Shown in pieces: positions 1 through 7,721 of a stretch of 64,000 nucleotides of DNA. The first letter of the stretch is position 1; each line of letters opens with the position of its first letter. Position numbers and translations under genes: made by a program. This stretch comes from Rugamonas rivuli (lineage in GTDB: Bacteria; Pseudomonadota; Gammaproteobacteria; Burkholderiales; Burkholderiaceae_D). A model generated the notes under the pieces. That model worked only from the letters and a program-made list of their open reading frames with translations. It made no database searches and was not told the origin of the DNA. The stretch covers positions 930,001 through 994,000 of the forward strand of contig NZ_WHUF01000003.1 in NCBI RefSeq assembly GCF_009380165.1, in the 5' to 3' direction.

Positions 1-875
1 TCAAGCTTTCCGCGATTAATGCTGACTACCTGGTTCTGCCCGGCGTGCGTGACGCCGCCGTAGATGGCCACCACCCGCGCGCCCACCTTTTGCTCGGGCG
101 GATGCGGCACATAGTTCTGCATCGGCATCGGCGGTATCGCGCGCAGCTGGTCGCCCTTGCCCATCTCCTCCTTGGCGCTGGCCACCACGAAGGTGTGGAC
201 ATCGCTGCCGCTGCCGGGCTGGGCCTCGGCCTGCAGTTTCAGCGTGCCCAGGTAAAACGCCTCGTAGCCGATGACGGCCTTGGTGACGGGATCTTTCAGC
301 GGGCTGCCGGGGCGGAACACCTGGAACGAGGTGCCGCCCTTGAGGTCGCCGCGCACATAGGCCTTGTCGTCCTTGCCGAGGAATACGTGGCCGTCCTGCG
401 TGGCCACCACGCGCGGGGCGCCGGCCAGTTCGTCGTTTTCGATAATCAGCGGCTGGGTCAGGAAGGGTTCGATCACGCCGGCCGGGATCGACATCACGGC
501 GTCCTTGCCCAGACCCTCGGTGCGCAGTTGCGGCTTCAGGCGCAGGTTGCCGGCGCTGCCGTCGCCGCTGGCCTCGATCTTGTTGCCCAGGCGCAGACGG
601 CCGGCGGCGCGGTCGAACCAGATGATCTGGCCCGGATAAATCCAGTGCGGATTGGCGATTTCCTCGCGGTTCATGCCCCAGACCGTGGGCCAGCACCACG
701 GGCGTTCGAGGAATTTACCGGAGATATCCCACAGCGTATCGCCCTTGACCACCAGATGCTGGTCCGGCGCATCGGCACGGAATTCACATTTCAGCGGAGC
801 CGCGGAGGCCGCCGTCCAGCCCGAAAAAAGAGCCGCCAATACTAAGCGGGTGCCGACTGTGCTAAAATTTTTCAT
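1..875 (-). CDS. LysM peptidoglycan-binding protein, 3' end cut by window edge
   Basis: Exported LysM protein, reading leftwards and open to the first base, so the C-terminus is missing. The start ATG at 873-875 begins MKNFSTVGTRLVLAALFSG, a signal peptide ending near ASA-APLKC. A LysM domain follows at about residues 35-85 (HLVVKGDTLWDISGKFL, then NPHWIYPGQIIWF), the fold that binds N-acetylglucosamine in peptidoglycan. The rest is a long beta-rich region of unknown role. The last visible residues (YGGVTHAGQNQVVSINRGK) match the conserved C-terminal part of the LysM proteins that sit divergent from def-fmt in Burkholderiales. In those genomes dprA usually follows, which would lie just outside the window (inference). 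Antisense ORFs here are GC-driven shadows. Confidence 0.9.
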   Translation of the reverse strand, partial: MKNFSTVGTRLVLAALFSGWTAASAAPLKCEFRADAPDQHLVVKGDTLWDISGKFLERPWCWPTVWGMNREEIANPHWIYPGQIIWFDRAAGRLRLGNKIEASGDGSAGNLRLKPQLRTEGLGKDAVMSIPAGVIEPFLTQPLIIENDELAGAPRVVATQDGHVFLGKDDKAYVRGDLKGGTSFQVFRPGSPLKDPVTKAVIGYEAFYLGTLKLQAEAQPGSGSDVHTFVVASAKEEMGKGDQLRAIPPMPMQNYVPHPPEQKVGARVVAIYGGVTHAGQNQVVSINRGKL

Positions 876-999
876 TAGTAGATCCAGTAATTGCGCCGTA
901 AATTGCGCAGGCACACCATAGCAAGAGGCGCCCTATCAATGGAAAAGGCTTGCTAAATTGAATCAAATTCTGCCCATAAAACCCTGAACTAGCAAGCGA

Positions 1000-1026
1000 A
1001 ACCGCGCAACGGAAGCCCGCGCGGTT
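1000..1026. other. Inverted repeat in the LysM/def divergent intergenic region
   Basis: AACCGCGC at 1000-1007 and GCGCGGTT at 1019-1026 form a perfect 8-bp stem with an 11-nt loop, followed on the + strand by GTTGCATTTTTG. It lies about 95 bp upstream of def. The T run is not directly at the stem foot, so an intrinsic terminator is only weakly supported. A leader hairpin or regulator site is equally possible. The rest of the 245-bp gap shows no gene. Confidence 0.3.
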
Positions 1027-1120
1027 GTTGCATTTTTGATCGGGAAAATGACGGCGGCGGCGTAGTCTGCGCGGCCGCGTTATCAAGGCATTCACTTAGT
1101 TATCAACACAGTTACAGCAT

Positions 1121-1663
1121 ATGGCCATCTTAAATATTTTGCGTTACCCCGATCCGCGTCTGCATAAAGTCGCCACGCCAGTCACCGTCTTCGACGCCAA
1201 GCTGGAAAAGCTGGTCGCCGACATGGCCGAGACCATGTACGACGCGCCGGGCATCGGCCTGGCCGCGTCGCAGGTCGACGTGCACGAGCAACTGGTCGTG
1301 ATCGACATCTCCGAAACCAAGGACGCGCTGGTCGCCTACATCAATCCGGAAATCATCTGGGCCAGCGAAGAGAAGCAGGTCTACGATGAAGGCTGCCTGT
1401 CGGTGCCGGGCATCTACGACGGCGTCGAACGCCACGCCCAGATCAAGGTGCGCGCGCTGGACGTCAAGGGCCAGCCTTTCGAAGTGGAAGCCGACGGCCT
1501 GCTGGCAGTCTGCATCCAGCACGAAATGGATCACCTGCTGGGCAAGGTCTTCGTCGAATACCTGTCGCCGCTGAAGCGCAACCGTATCAAGGCCAAGCTG
1601 GTCAAGGAAGAACGCGGCATGGCCCGTGAAGCCCAGCTGCGCGCCGCAGGTCGTCGTTTCTAA
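1121..1663 (+). CDS. def: Peptide deformylase
   Basis: Removes the N-formyl group from nascent proteins in the cytoplasm. All three family motifs are visible: GIGLAASQ at residues 44-51, EGCLS at 90-94 (metal ligand C92), and HEMDH at 134-138 (two His ligands and the catalytic Glu). The 180-residue length fits the bacterial family. The gene starts at an ATG after a 245-bp gap shared with the divergent LysM gene. It lies 18 bp upstream of fmt, the usual pairing of formylation and deformylation genes, so the two are very likely co-transcribed. Confidence 0.98.
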   Translation: MAILNILRYPDPRLHKVATPVTVFDAKLEKLVADMAETMYDAPGIGLAASQVDVHEQLVVIDISETKDALVAYINPEIIWASEEKQVYDEGCLSVPGIYDGVERHAQIKVRALDVKGQPFEVEADGLLAVCIQHEMDHLLGKVFVEYLSPLKRNRIKAKLVKEERGMAREAQLRAAGRRF

Positions 1664-1681
1664 GCCGCACAGGGAACCCGC

Positions 1682-2638
1682 ATGAAAGTCATCTTCGCCG
1701 GCACGCCGGAATTTGCCGCCGTGGCGCTGCAAGCCTTGCACGAGGCGGGCTTCGAGATCCCGCTGGTGCTGACCCAGCCGGACCGTCCGGCCGGACGCGG
1801 CATGCATCTGCAGCCGTCGGCCGTCAAGCAGTACGCGCTGACGCAGGGCATCGAGGTGCTGCAGCCGCTGTCGCTGCGCACCGACAGCAAAGACCCGGTA
1901 CGCGCCGAGCAGGCGAAGGAAGCGCATGCGCGTTTGCTGTCCACGCCATATGACGTGATGGTGGTGGCGGCCTATGGCCTGATCCTGCCGCGCGCCACGC
2001 TGGACATCAAGCCCTGCCTGAACATCCACGGTTCGCTGCTGCCGCGCTGGCGCGGCGCCGCGCCGATTCACCGCGCAATCGAGGCCGGCGACACCGAGAC
2101 CGGCATCACCATCATGGAGATGGAAGAAGGCCTGGACACCGGCCCGATGCTGCTGATCGAACGCATCGCCATCGGCGAGCAGGACACCACCGGCATCGTG
2201 CACGACAAGCTGGCCGCATTGGGCGGCAAGATGATCGTCGAAGCGCTGCGCAAGATGCAGCACGGCCAGCTGGAAGCCGTGGTGCAGCCGGAAGCGGGCG
2301 TCAACTACGCCGCCAAAATCAGCAAGGAAGAAGCGGCGCTGGACTTCACGCAATCGGCGGTGGAGATCGGCCGCAAAATCCGCGCCTTCAATCCCTTCCC
2401 CGGCGCGCATGCGGCGGTCAACGGCGTCAACGTCAAGCTGTGGGGCGCCGAAGTGCTGGAAGCCGACAGCAAAGGGCCGGCAGGCCGCGTGCTGGCAGCC
2501 GATGCGCAGCATGGCATCGTGGTCGCCTGCGGCAGCGGTTCGCTGCGTTTGACGGAACTGCAAAAGCCAGGCGGCAAGCGCCTGCCGGCTGCGGAATTCA
2601 TCAAAGGATTCCCGCTCGAAGGCCAGAGTTTCGCCTGA
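1682..2638 (+). CDS. fmt: Methionyl-tRNA formyltransferase
   Basis: Transfers a formyl group from 10-formyl-THF to Met-tRNAfMet for translation initiation. The formyltransferase fold starts with [12 protein letters not shown]. The catalytic signature [16 protein letters not shown] spans residues 114-129, with N114 and H116, and D152 lies in GLDTGP; these match the Asn-His-Asp catalytic set of the E. coli enzyme. A C-terminal OB-like domain follows from about residue 210. At 318 residues it is full length. It follows def by 18 bp and ends 3 bp before the convergent LysR gene. Confidence 0.98.
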   Translation: MKVIFAGTPEFAAVALQALHEAGFEIPLVLTQPDRPAGRGMHLQPSAVKQYALTQGIEVLQPLSLRTDSKDPVRAEQAKEAHARLLSTPYDVMVVAAYGLILPRATLDIKPCLNIHGSLLPRWRGAAPIHRAIEAGDTETGITIMEMEEGLDTGPMLLIERIAIGEQDTTGIVHDKLAALGGKMIVEALRKMQHGQLEAVVQPEAGVNYAAKISKEEAALDFTQSAVEIGRKIRAFNPFPGAHAAVNGVNVKLWGAEVLEADSKGPAGRVLAADAQHGIVVACGSGSLRLTELQKPGGKRLPAAEFIKGFPLEGQSFA

Positions 2639-2641
2639 TCC

Positions 2642-3604
2642 TCAGCCCGCCGCCGTGCGCGCCTTGCGCCGCGCGGCACGGCGCGCATTCGGCGCACCGC
2701 CGCTGTGCGCCGCTTCTTCACATATCCAATCACGAACGACTGCTGCATCGGCGCTAAGCGCGCTGCGCGCAATCAGCCAGTATGCATAATCGCTGGCTGT
2801 CGCTGGCAGCGCGCTGGCCAGCGCCAGCCGGCCCTGCTCCAGCAAGGGCCGCACCAGTTCCAGCCGGCCCAGCGCCACGCCCTGCCCCGCAAGTGCCGCC
2901 TGCACCACCTGATCGTATTGATTGAAACTCAGCACACCCTTCGGCTTTGCGCGCCCCGCACCGGCGCCACGCAACCACGCCGGCCATTGCAGCCAGGGGC
3001 GCGACACGTCGTCGAACTCCAGCAGCACCTGCCGCTTGCGCTGCGCCGGATCTTCTATCGCATCCACCGCCAATGATGGATGGGCCACCGGCACCAGCGC
3101 CTCGCCGAACAAGCGCAGCGCGCCTTCGGGCGCATCCTGCGGGCGGCAATAGCGCAGCGACAGGTCCACCTGCTCGCGTTCCAGGTCGACGAAGCGGTTG
3201 CTGGCCGCCACGCGCACATCGATCTTTGGGGCAGCCTGCTGGAAGGCGTTCAGGCGCGGCAGGATCCACAAGGCCGTCACGCCGATACTGGCGCTGATCG
3301 TTACCGCCTGGCGCGCATGGCCACGCTCTGGCCGCAGACTGGCGACCACTTCGCCGAGCTGCTCCAGCATCGCATCGGCATGGCGGAACAGCCGCCGCCC
3401 CTCCGGCGTGAACTCGATGGAGCGGTACCCGCGCACCAGCACGCGATAGCCAAGCGTCGCCTCCAGCGCCTGCACCTGGCGGCTGAGCGCCGATTGCGTC
3501 ACACACATGTCCTGCGCGGCGAGCGTGATACTCATGCGCCTGCCGACTGCGACCAGGCTGCGCAGCAGGTCCAGAGGAGGAAGATCCAGAAGTCGATTAG
3601 CCAT
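2642..3604 (-). CDS. LysR-family transcriptional regulator
   Basis: A 320-residue LysR-type regulator. The N-terminal winged HTH covers residues 10-68, with the helix-turn-helix in SITLAAQDMCVTQSALSRQV (25-44). An effector-binding domain follows (about 95-295) and the tail is basic and Ala-rich. The ATG at 3602-3604 is divergent from the CmcJ-like oxygenase gene 105 bp away, the classic LysR arrangement, so it probably controls that gene and the following HCCA-isomerase-like gene. Effector unknown. A possible LysR site is noted at 3616-3630. Confidence 0.93.
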   Translation of the reverse strand: MANRLLDLPPLDLLRSLVAVGRRMSITLAAQDMCVTQSALSRQVQALEATLGYRVLVRGYRSIEFTPEGRRLFRHADAMLEQLGEVVASLRPERGHARQAVTISASIGVTALWILPRLNAFQQAAPKIDVRVAASNRFVDLEREQVDLSLRYCRPQDAPEGALRLFGEALVPVAHPSLAVDAIEDPAQRKRQVLLEFDDVSRPWLQWPAWLRGAGAGRAKPKGVLSFNQYDQVVQAALAGQGVALGRLELVRPLLEQGRLALASALPATASDYAYWLIARSALSADAAVVRDWICEEAAHSGGAPNARRAARRKARTAAG

Positions 3605-3615
3605 TCCGTCAATGT

Positions 3616-3642
3616 ATCACGCATGCGAATTGGGAATGCGAA
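3616..3642. promoter_or_regulatory. Candidate LysR operator between 2642-3604 and 3710-4537
   Basis: T3617 and A3629 form a T-N11-A pattern around the palindrome CGCATGCG (3620-3627). A direct repeat ATGCGAA occurs at 3623-3629 and 3636-3642. T-N11-A with a dyad core is the general LysR-type recognition pattern. The link to the adjacent regulator is inferred from position only. Confidence 0.4.
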
Positions 3643-3709
3643 ACCGCCGGAGATATCGTTTGAGCGCGGCGTGACGATCGGGTTCAATGGAGCTTTCAGG
3701 GAGGAAGCG

Positions 3710-4537
3710 ATGACACACACCACCACCGCCGCGCTGGAGTATCTGCGCCCGACGCCGGAGCGGCCCCACACCTATATGTATCCGCCGCCCGACGGCCAGC
3801 CATGGGAGAACGCCAGCTACCACCGCGTGCCGGTGACGATACGCGACGCCCGCGCCGACACAGCCGGGCCGCTGTCGCTGGACCGCGAAGGCTATCTGCT
3901 GCGCCACGCCCCCAGCACCGTGCGTGACTTCACCGACAAGGAAGAAGTCATCCGACGCTACTACCCCGAAGTAGCCGAACTGGCCCTGGCGCTGACCGGC
4001 GCCAGCGAGGCCTTCGTGTTCGACCACCTGCTGCGCAAGCGTATGCCGGGTACGCCGCAAGCCTTCGGCCGCATCGAAGGCCAGCGCCCCGGCGCGGCAG
4101 GCCGCGTGCATTGCGACTTCACGCCCGCATCGGCGCGACGGCGGCTGGAACTGGAACTGCGCGGAGACACCGAGCACGTACAACGCTACAGCATCATCAA
4201 CCTGTGGCGCTCGATCCGCCACCCGGTACTCGACGCGCCGCTGGCCGTGTGCGACGCCCGCAGTGCAACGCCCGCCGACCTGGTGGCCAGCGATATTTTT
4301 TATCCCGAGCGGAACGGCGAAATCTACCAGGCAGTGCACAATAGCGACCATGCATGGTCCTACTTCCCGGCGATGACGCGCGACGAGGTGCTGGTGTTCA
4401 AGCAGTTCGATTCCGCGCCAGGCCCGCTGGCCCGCTACACGCCGCACGCCGCCTTTGAACATCCGGACGCACCGGTCGACGCGCCGCCGAGGGAAAGCAT
4501 CGAGATCCGCTGCCTGTTGATCTACAAGGGGAGATGA
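3710..4537 (+). CDS. CmcJ/NvfI-like Fe(II)/2-oxoglutarate-type oxygenase
   Basis: A 275-residue protein resembling the CmcJ/NvfI/AsaB group (cephamycin methoxylation factor and fungal hydroxylases/desaturases). It has the group's features: VHCDFT with a likely iron-binding H134-x-D136, NLWRSIRHPVLDAPLAVCD (164-182), and a C-terminal TPHAAF (H246) followed by RESIEIR (R261/R267), which could complete a facial triad and anchor the co-substrate carboxylate. These roles are inferred by pattern. The frame is open far upstream, but the ATG at 3710 has GGAG (3700-3703) in front, lies downstream of the LysR gene, and begins the recognisable domain. The stop overlaps an ATG of the next gene. Substrate unknown. 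Confidence 0.85.
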   Translation: MTHTTTAALEYLRPTPERPHTYMYPPPDGQPWENASYHRVPVTIRDARADTAGPLSLDREGYLLRHAPSTVRDFTDKEEVIRRYYPEVAELALALTGASEAFVFDHLLRKRMPGTPQAFGRIEGQRPGAAGRVHCDFTPASARRRLELELRGDTEHVQRYSIINLWRSIRHPVLDAPLAVCDARSATPADLVASDIFYPERNGEIYQAVHNSDHAWSYFPAMTRDEVLVFKQFDSAPGPLARYTPHAAFEHPDAPVDAPPRESIEIRCLLIYKGR

Positions 4538-4539
4538 AA

Positions 4540-5148
4540 ATGAAAGTGGAATTCTGGTTCGACTTCGCCAGCAACTACAGCTACCTGAGCGTGATGCGCC
4601 TGCGCCAGCTGGGACAAACGGATGTGGCGTGGCGCCCCTTCCTGCTCGGCCCCATCTTCAAGGACGCCGGCTGGAACAACTCACCCTTCGTCCTGCAGAA
4701 GGACAAAGGCGCCTACGTGTGGCAGGACATGCCGCGCCAGTGCGCCAAGTACGGCCTGCCGTGGCGGCAGCCGTCCACCTTCCCGCGCAACTCGCTGCTG
4801 GCCGCGCGCATCGGCATCCTGTGCGAGGAACAGCCGTGGATGCTGGACTTCTGCGAACGCACCATGCTGGCCAACTTCGCCGACGACCGCGATATCGGCA
4901 GCGAACAATGCATGTCGGAGATCTTGTCCGCGCTGGGGCAGGATGCAGAAGCCATCCTGCGCGCCGCACAGGCGGACGACAACAAGGCCAGGCTGCGCGC
5001 ACGCACCGAACAGGCCAAGGCCCATCGCATCTTCGGCGCCCCCACCTTCCTGGTCGGCGACGCCATGTTCTGGGGGAACGACCGGCTCGACGACGCGCTG
5101 GCGATGGCGCTCAGTTCACAGCAAGATTCTCGCAAAACGGCCGGCTGA
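4540..5148 (+). CDS. DsbA-family / 2-hydroxychromene-2-carboxylate isomerase-like protein
   Basis: A thioredoxin-fold protein of about 202 residues like HCCA isomerases (kappa-class GST). The N-terminal FDFASNYSYL matches FDF-x-S-P-x-SYL, with the Ser that activates glutathione. A helical insert and a C-terminal FGAPTFLVGDAMFWGNDRLD, typical of the family, follow. There is no CxxC, so it is not a disulfide oxidase. Two starts are possible: ATG 4534, overlapping the upstream TGA, or ATG 4540. The latter is preferred because GGGGAG at 4528-4533 gives a normal 6-nt spacing. It is translationally coupled to the oxygenase gene, suggesting a joint glutathione-dependent conversion (inference). The 3' end overlaps the convergent MerR gene by 38 bp. 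Confidence 0.87.
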   Translation: MKVEFWFDFASNYSYLSVMRLRQLGQTDVAWRPFLLGPIFKDAGWNNSPFVLQKDKGAYVWQDMPRQCAKYGLPWRQPSTFPRNSLLAARIGILCEEQPWMLDFCERTMLANFADDRDIGSEQCMSEILSALGQDAEAILRAAQADDNKARLRARTEQAKAHRIFGAPTFLVGDAMFWGNDRLDDALAMALSSQQDSRKTAG

Positions 5149-5491
5149 CACTCTCGTCGCGCAGTATGGCACGCAGCGCCAGCAACTCCCGGTGCTGGCG
5201 TGCCAGCGCCTCCTGCTGCTCCTCGACTTCAAGCAGGCGGGTTTCGGTACGCTCCAGGATCTCCTTTTTCAGGCATTGGCCGTTTTCGCCAAACATGCCC
5301 TTGATGACATCGAGCGAAAACCCCAACCGCTTCGACACCTGGATCACATGCAGCCGCTCCATCGCATAGTTGGAGTACTCGCGATAGCCCGCAGCCGTGC
5401 GCGAAATGGGTGCCAGCAGGCCCTGCTCCTCATAAAACCGTATAGCCGATGGGGTCAACCCCGATTTCCGGGCGAGTTCACCTATTTTCAT
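5111..5491 (-). CDS. MerR-family transcriptional regulator
   Basis: A 126-residue MerR regulator. The N-terminal HTH and wing (MKIGELARKSGLTPSAIRFYEEQGLL, then RTAAGYREYS) span about residues 1-70. A long dimerisation helix (about 80-115, ILERTETRLLEVEEQQEALARQ) and a short tail with one Cys follow. The Cys cluster of SoxR (CxxCxC-x5-C) is absent; only two Cys (near 93 and 121) are present. It is divergent from the nitroreductase gene, whose promoter carries a perfect dyad in a 19-bp spacer, so it likely activates that gene by MerR-type DNA distortion. Confidence 0.93.
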   Translation of the reverse strand: MKIGELARKSGLTPSAIRFYEEQGLLAPISRTAAGYREYSNYAMERLHVIQVSKRLGFSLDVIKGMFGENGQCLKKEILERTETRLLEVEEQQEALARQHRELLALRAILRDESVSRPFCENLAVN

Positions 5492-5499
5492 TTTCTGCC

Positions 5500-5530
5500 T
5501 TGACTCTCAAGTTGACTTGAAACTTATTAT
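5500..5530 (+). promoter_or_regulatory. MerR-type promoter of the nitroreductase gene (19-bp spacer)
   Basis: The -35 TTGACT (5500-5505) and -10 TATTAT (5525-5530) are separated by 19 bp, the over-long spacing characteristic of MerR-activated promoters. The spacer contains the dyad described at 5507-5520. The -10 is about 62 bp before the nitroreductase ATG. The divergent MerR start is at 5491, so binding here would probably also repress the regulator's own gene. Confidence 0.75.
5507..5520. promoter_or_regulatory. MerR operator resembling a SoxR box
   Basis: TCAAGT-TG-ACTTGA is a perfect 6-bp inverted repeat with a 2-bp centre, placed between the -35 and -10. It differs at one position from the core TCAAGTTAACTTGA of the E. 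coli soxS operator (established knowledge). The adjacent MerR protein is the obvious ligand although it is not SoxR. Confidence 0.75.
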
Positions 5531-5592
5531 AGAGCGGTACCCTGGAGCTTGCTGACCGGGGGCGCATAACGATTTTTCACTGGAGCTCACCC

Positions 5593-6231
5593 ATGACCGA
5601 AGTAATTGACAAACTAAACTGGCGCTACGCCACCAAGAAGTTCGACGCCGCCAAGAAGGTGGACGACGCAAAACTGGAACGCATCCTGGAAGCGATCCGC
5701 CTGGCGCCGACCTCCAGCGGCCTGCAGCCGTTCGAAGTCTTCGTCGTCAACAATCCCGAGCTGCGCGCCAAGATCCAGGCCGTCGGCTGGAACCAGGCAC
5801 AAATCACGGAAAGCTCGCACCTGCTGGTGTTCGCGGCGTGGGACAACATCACCGAAGCACGCGTCAACATGATGTTCGACCTGACCAACGAGCAGCGCGG
5901 CTTCATCAACGAAGGCTGGGAAGCCTATCGCCAGAAGCTGCTGGGCATCGTGGCCGCTCGCGGCGAAAAGGCTAACTTCGACGCCGCCGCACGCCAGGCC
6001 TACATCGCGCTGGGCGTGGCGATGGTGGCAGCCGCCTTCGAAGGCGTCGACGCCACGCCGATGGAAGGCTTCGACCCGGCCGCCGTCGACGAGATCCTGT
6101 CGCTGAAAGAGCGCAACCTGCGCAGCGTGGTGATCCTGCCGATCGGCTATCGCCAGCCTGAAGGCGACTGGCTGGTCAACCTGAAGAAGGTGCGCCGCTC
6201 GCGTGAGAATCTGATCACCGAACTCGCTTAA
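5593..6231 (+). CDS. NAD(P)H-dependent oxidoreductase, nitroreductase family (NfsB/YodC-like)
   Basis: A 212-residue flavoprotein of the nitroreductase fold that reduces nitro compounds, quinones or similar electrophiles with NAD(P)H. FMN-contact motifs are visible: RYATKKFD (residues 11-18, the Arg contacting phosphate), PTSSGLQPFE (39-48), and the C-terminal VVILPIGYR preceding the Arg-rich end (KKVRRSRENL). Driven by the MerR-type promoter at 5500-5530, which suggests induction by a toxic or redox-active compound. The stop overlaps the stop of the convergent DUF2145 gene by three bases. Confidence 0.93.
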   Translation: MTEVIDKLNWRYATKKFDAAKKVDDAKLERILEAIRLAPTSSGLQPFEVFVVNNPELRAKIQAVGWNQAQITESSHLLVFAAWDNITEARVNMMFDLTNEQRGFINEGWEAYRQKLLGIVAARGEKANFDAAARQAYIALGVAMVAAAFEGVDATPMEGFDPAAVDEILSLKERNLRSVVILPIGYRQPEGDWLVNLKKVRRSRENLITELA

Positions 6232-7160
6232 TCGCGCAGCGACACCACACGGTCGCCCTCGCCCGGCTTGCAGCCTGCGGCGATGGGCGTCCAGCCGCGA
6301 TGGATGACAATGCGCTCATCATCGTGGCACATCTCCACGCGTGCACTGGCCGGATAGCGCTGCTGCACAAACGCCTCCACCGTTGACGGAAGACTGATAC
6401 GCAGCTGCATGGCCGAGCGGTCTTCGTCCGGATGGTCGTCCAGATGCAGCAAGGGCACGAAGTGCGAGGCCAGCATCAGCCAGCGCGAGCCTACCTGCAC
6501 CGGTTGCGGCGCGTAGTGCGCGTCGCGCAGCCAGGCCTGGGCGCGTGCGCGCAGGTCGTCGCCGTCGGGCAGCTCGCCCCAACCTGCGGCCAGCATCTCC
6601 ATCACCCATTGATTGCAATTCTGGTAGCGCACGCTGAACGCGTAGGCGCTGGCGCTGTATTGGGACGCCAGCAGATGCTGCACGCGCGGCCCGTCCAGCA
6701 ATGCCGGGCGTAGCGCGGCAATCGCCTCCGCCGGCAGGCGCACCACCGAGACATAGCCCATGGCCGGATCGTCGGTGCCGAGCGCAAAACCGGCCAGGCC
6801 CTGGTCGAAGATGCGGGGCCGGCTTTCATCGCAGGCATAGTACAGCTGGCGCGCGGACCAGGCGCCGGTCTCCGAGCGCCACGCCAGCGCCGCGTGCGAG
6901 TAGCGGATATCGAAGCGCGACAAGTCCAGCCCCGAACGGCTGACCAGCGCCACGCCGTCGTCGACGTCCGCCAGTTCCTCGCGCAGCACGGCGGCAAAGC
7001 GCAGCAGGCGATCCTGCTCGGCGGCGGTCAGCGGTTGGCCGCGGTCGCAGAAGCGCGAGGCGCCGGAGGAGCCGGCCACGCTGCCTGCCTGCGCCGCCCC
7101 CGACGACGCCAGCGCCGCGCAGGCCAGCGCGGCCAGCGCCAGCGCGCGGTGTGGCGTCAA
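6228..7160 (-). CDS. DUF2145 family exported protein
   Basis: A 310-residue protein matching DUF2145: a signal peptide (TPHRALALAALACAALASS, ending at AQA-GS), then CDRGQPLTAAEQDRLLRFA and RYSHAALAWRS near 85-95, and YQNCNQWVMEMLA near 185. The C(N)Q and H residues recall papain-like/NlpC fold proteins, but function is unknown. The start is taken as TTG at 7158-7160, which overlaps the TGA of the upstream gene as TTGA and places the signal peptide at the N-terminus. Reading further upstream in this frame would run antisignal sequence through the preceding gene. Translational coupling with 7157-7615 implies a functional pair. Confidence 0.82.
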   Translation of the reverse strand: MTPHRALALAALACAALASSGAAQAGSVAGSSGASRFCDRGQPLTAAEQDRLLRFAAVLREELADVDDGVALVSRSGLDLSRFDIRYSHAALAWRSETGAWSARQLYYACDESRPRIFDQGLAGFALGTDDPAMGYVSVVRLPAEAIAALRPALLDGPRVQHLLASQYSASAYAFSVRYQNCNQWVMEMLAAGWGELPDGDDLRARAQAWLRDAHYAPQPVQVGSRWLMLASHFVPLLHLDDHPDEDRSAMQLRISLPSTVEAFVQQRYPASARVEMCHDDERIVIHRGWTPIAAGCKPGEGDRVVSLRD

Positions 7161-7615
7161 AGGCTGACGGGGCGCGAAGCCAGCTCGCCGTACCACTCGT
7201 CGGCCAGCACCAGGTAGAACGGCTGATGCTTGTCGCTGCGGCCGAACTCGATGCCGTAGGCGCGGTTCTGCGCATACAACGCATCGCCGACGGCGAGCTG
7301 CTGCTTGTCGAAGGTGATCTGCGGCAGATCGAGCACGATGCGCTGCTGCGGATCGTTGGCTTGCATGGTGATGCGGGTGCGGTCGGCGCGGTCCGGGGTG
7401 GCGGCGATCTGGATGATGCGGTACTCGCCGTCGGCGACCTTGCGCTTGTCGCCGCCGGAGCTGTTGCTCGAACCGTTGAGCGAATCCGAGATACTGCCGC
7501 TGGACGCCGAACCAGCGCTGGAGGCGGAGGAAACGAAACTGTCCGCGTGCGCCGCCAGCGAACCGGCCAGTGCGCCAGCCACAAAGACCATGCGGCAAGA
7601 GGAGGAGATAGACAT
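7157..7615 (-). CDS. Hypothetical exported Ser-rich protein coupled to DUF2145
   Basis: A 152-residue protein of unknown function. The start ATG at 7613-7615 has AAGGAA in front on the coding strand and begins MSISSSCRMVFVAGALAGS, a signal peptide ending near AHA-DSF. A Ser/Gly-rich linker follows (about 28-55, SSASSAGSASSGSISDS) and then a soluble domain (about 60-152). The last bases form TTGA with the next gene, so the pair is translationally coupled and probably acts together at the envelope. Confidence 0.75.
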   Translation of the reverse strand: MSISSSCRMVFVAGALAGSLAAHADSFVSSASSAGSASSGSISDSLNGSSNSSGGDKRKVADGEYRIIQIAATPDRADRTRITMQANDPQQRIVLDLPQITFDKQQLAVGDALYAQNRAYGIEFGRSDKHQPFYLVLADEWYGELASRPVSL

Positions 7616-7721
7616 TGGAAATTCCTTAATTTTTTCAATCAAGGAAGTATAGGATCTTTCCGCCTGCAAAACATCAGAGAGCCGGTGTAGATTACACAAT
7701 GTTTCACTTCAGCGGCAGACT

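Noticed and set aside
1100..1108. TTATCAACA resembling a DnaA box before def
   Set aside because: One mismatch to the consensus, single site, no cluster, and no origin-type AT-rich region or dnaA/dnaN genes nearby.
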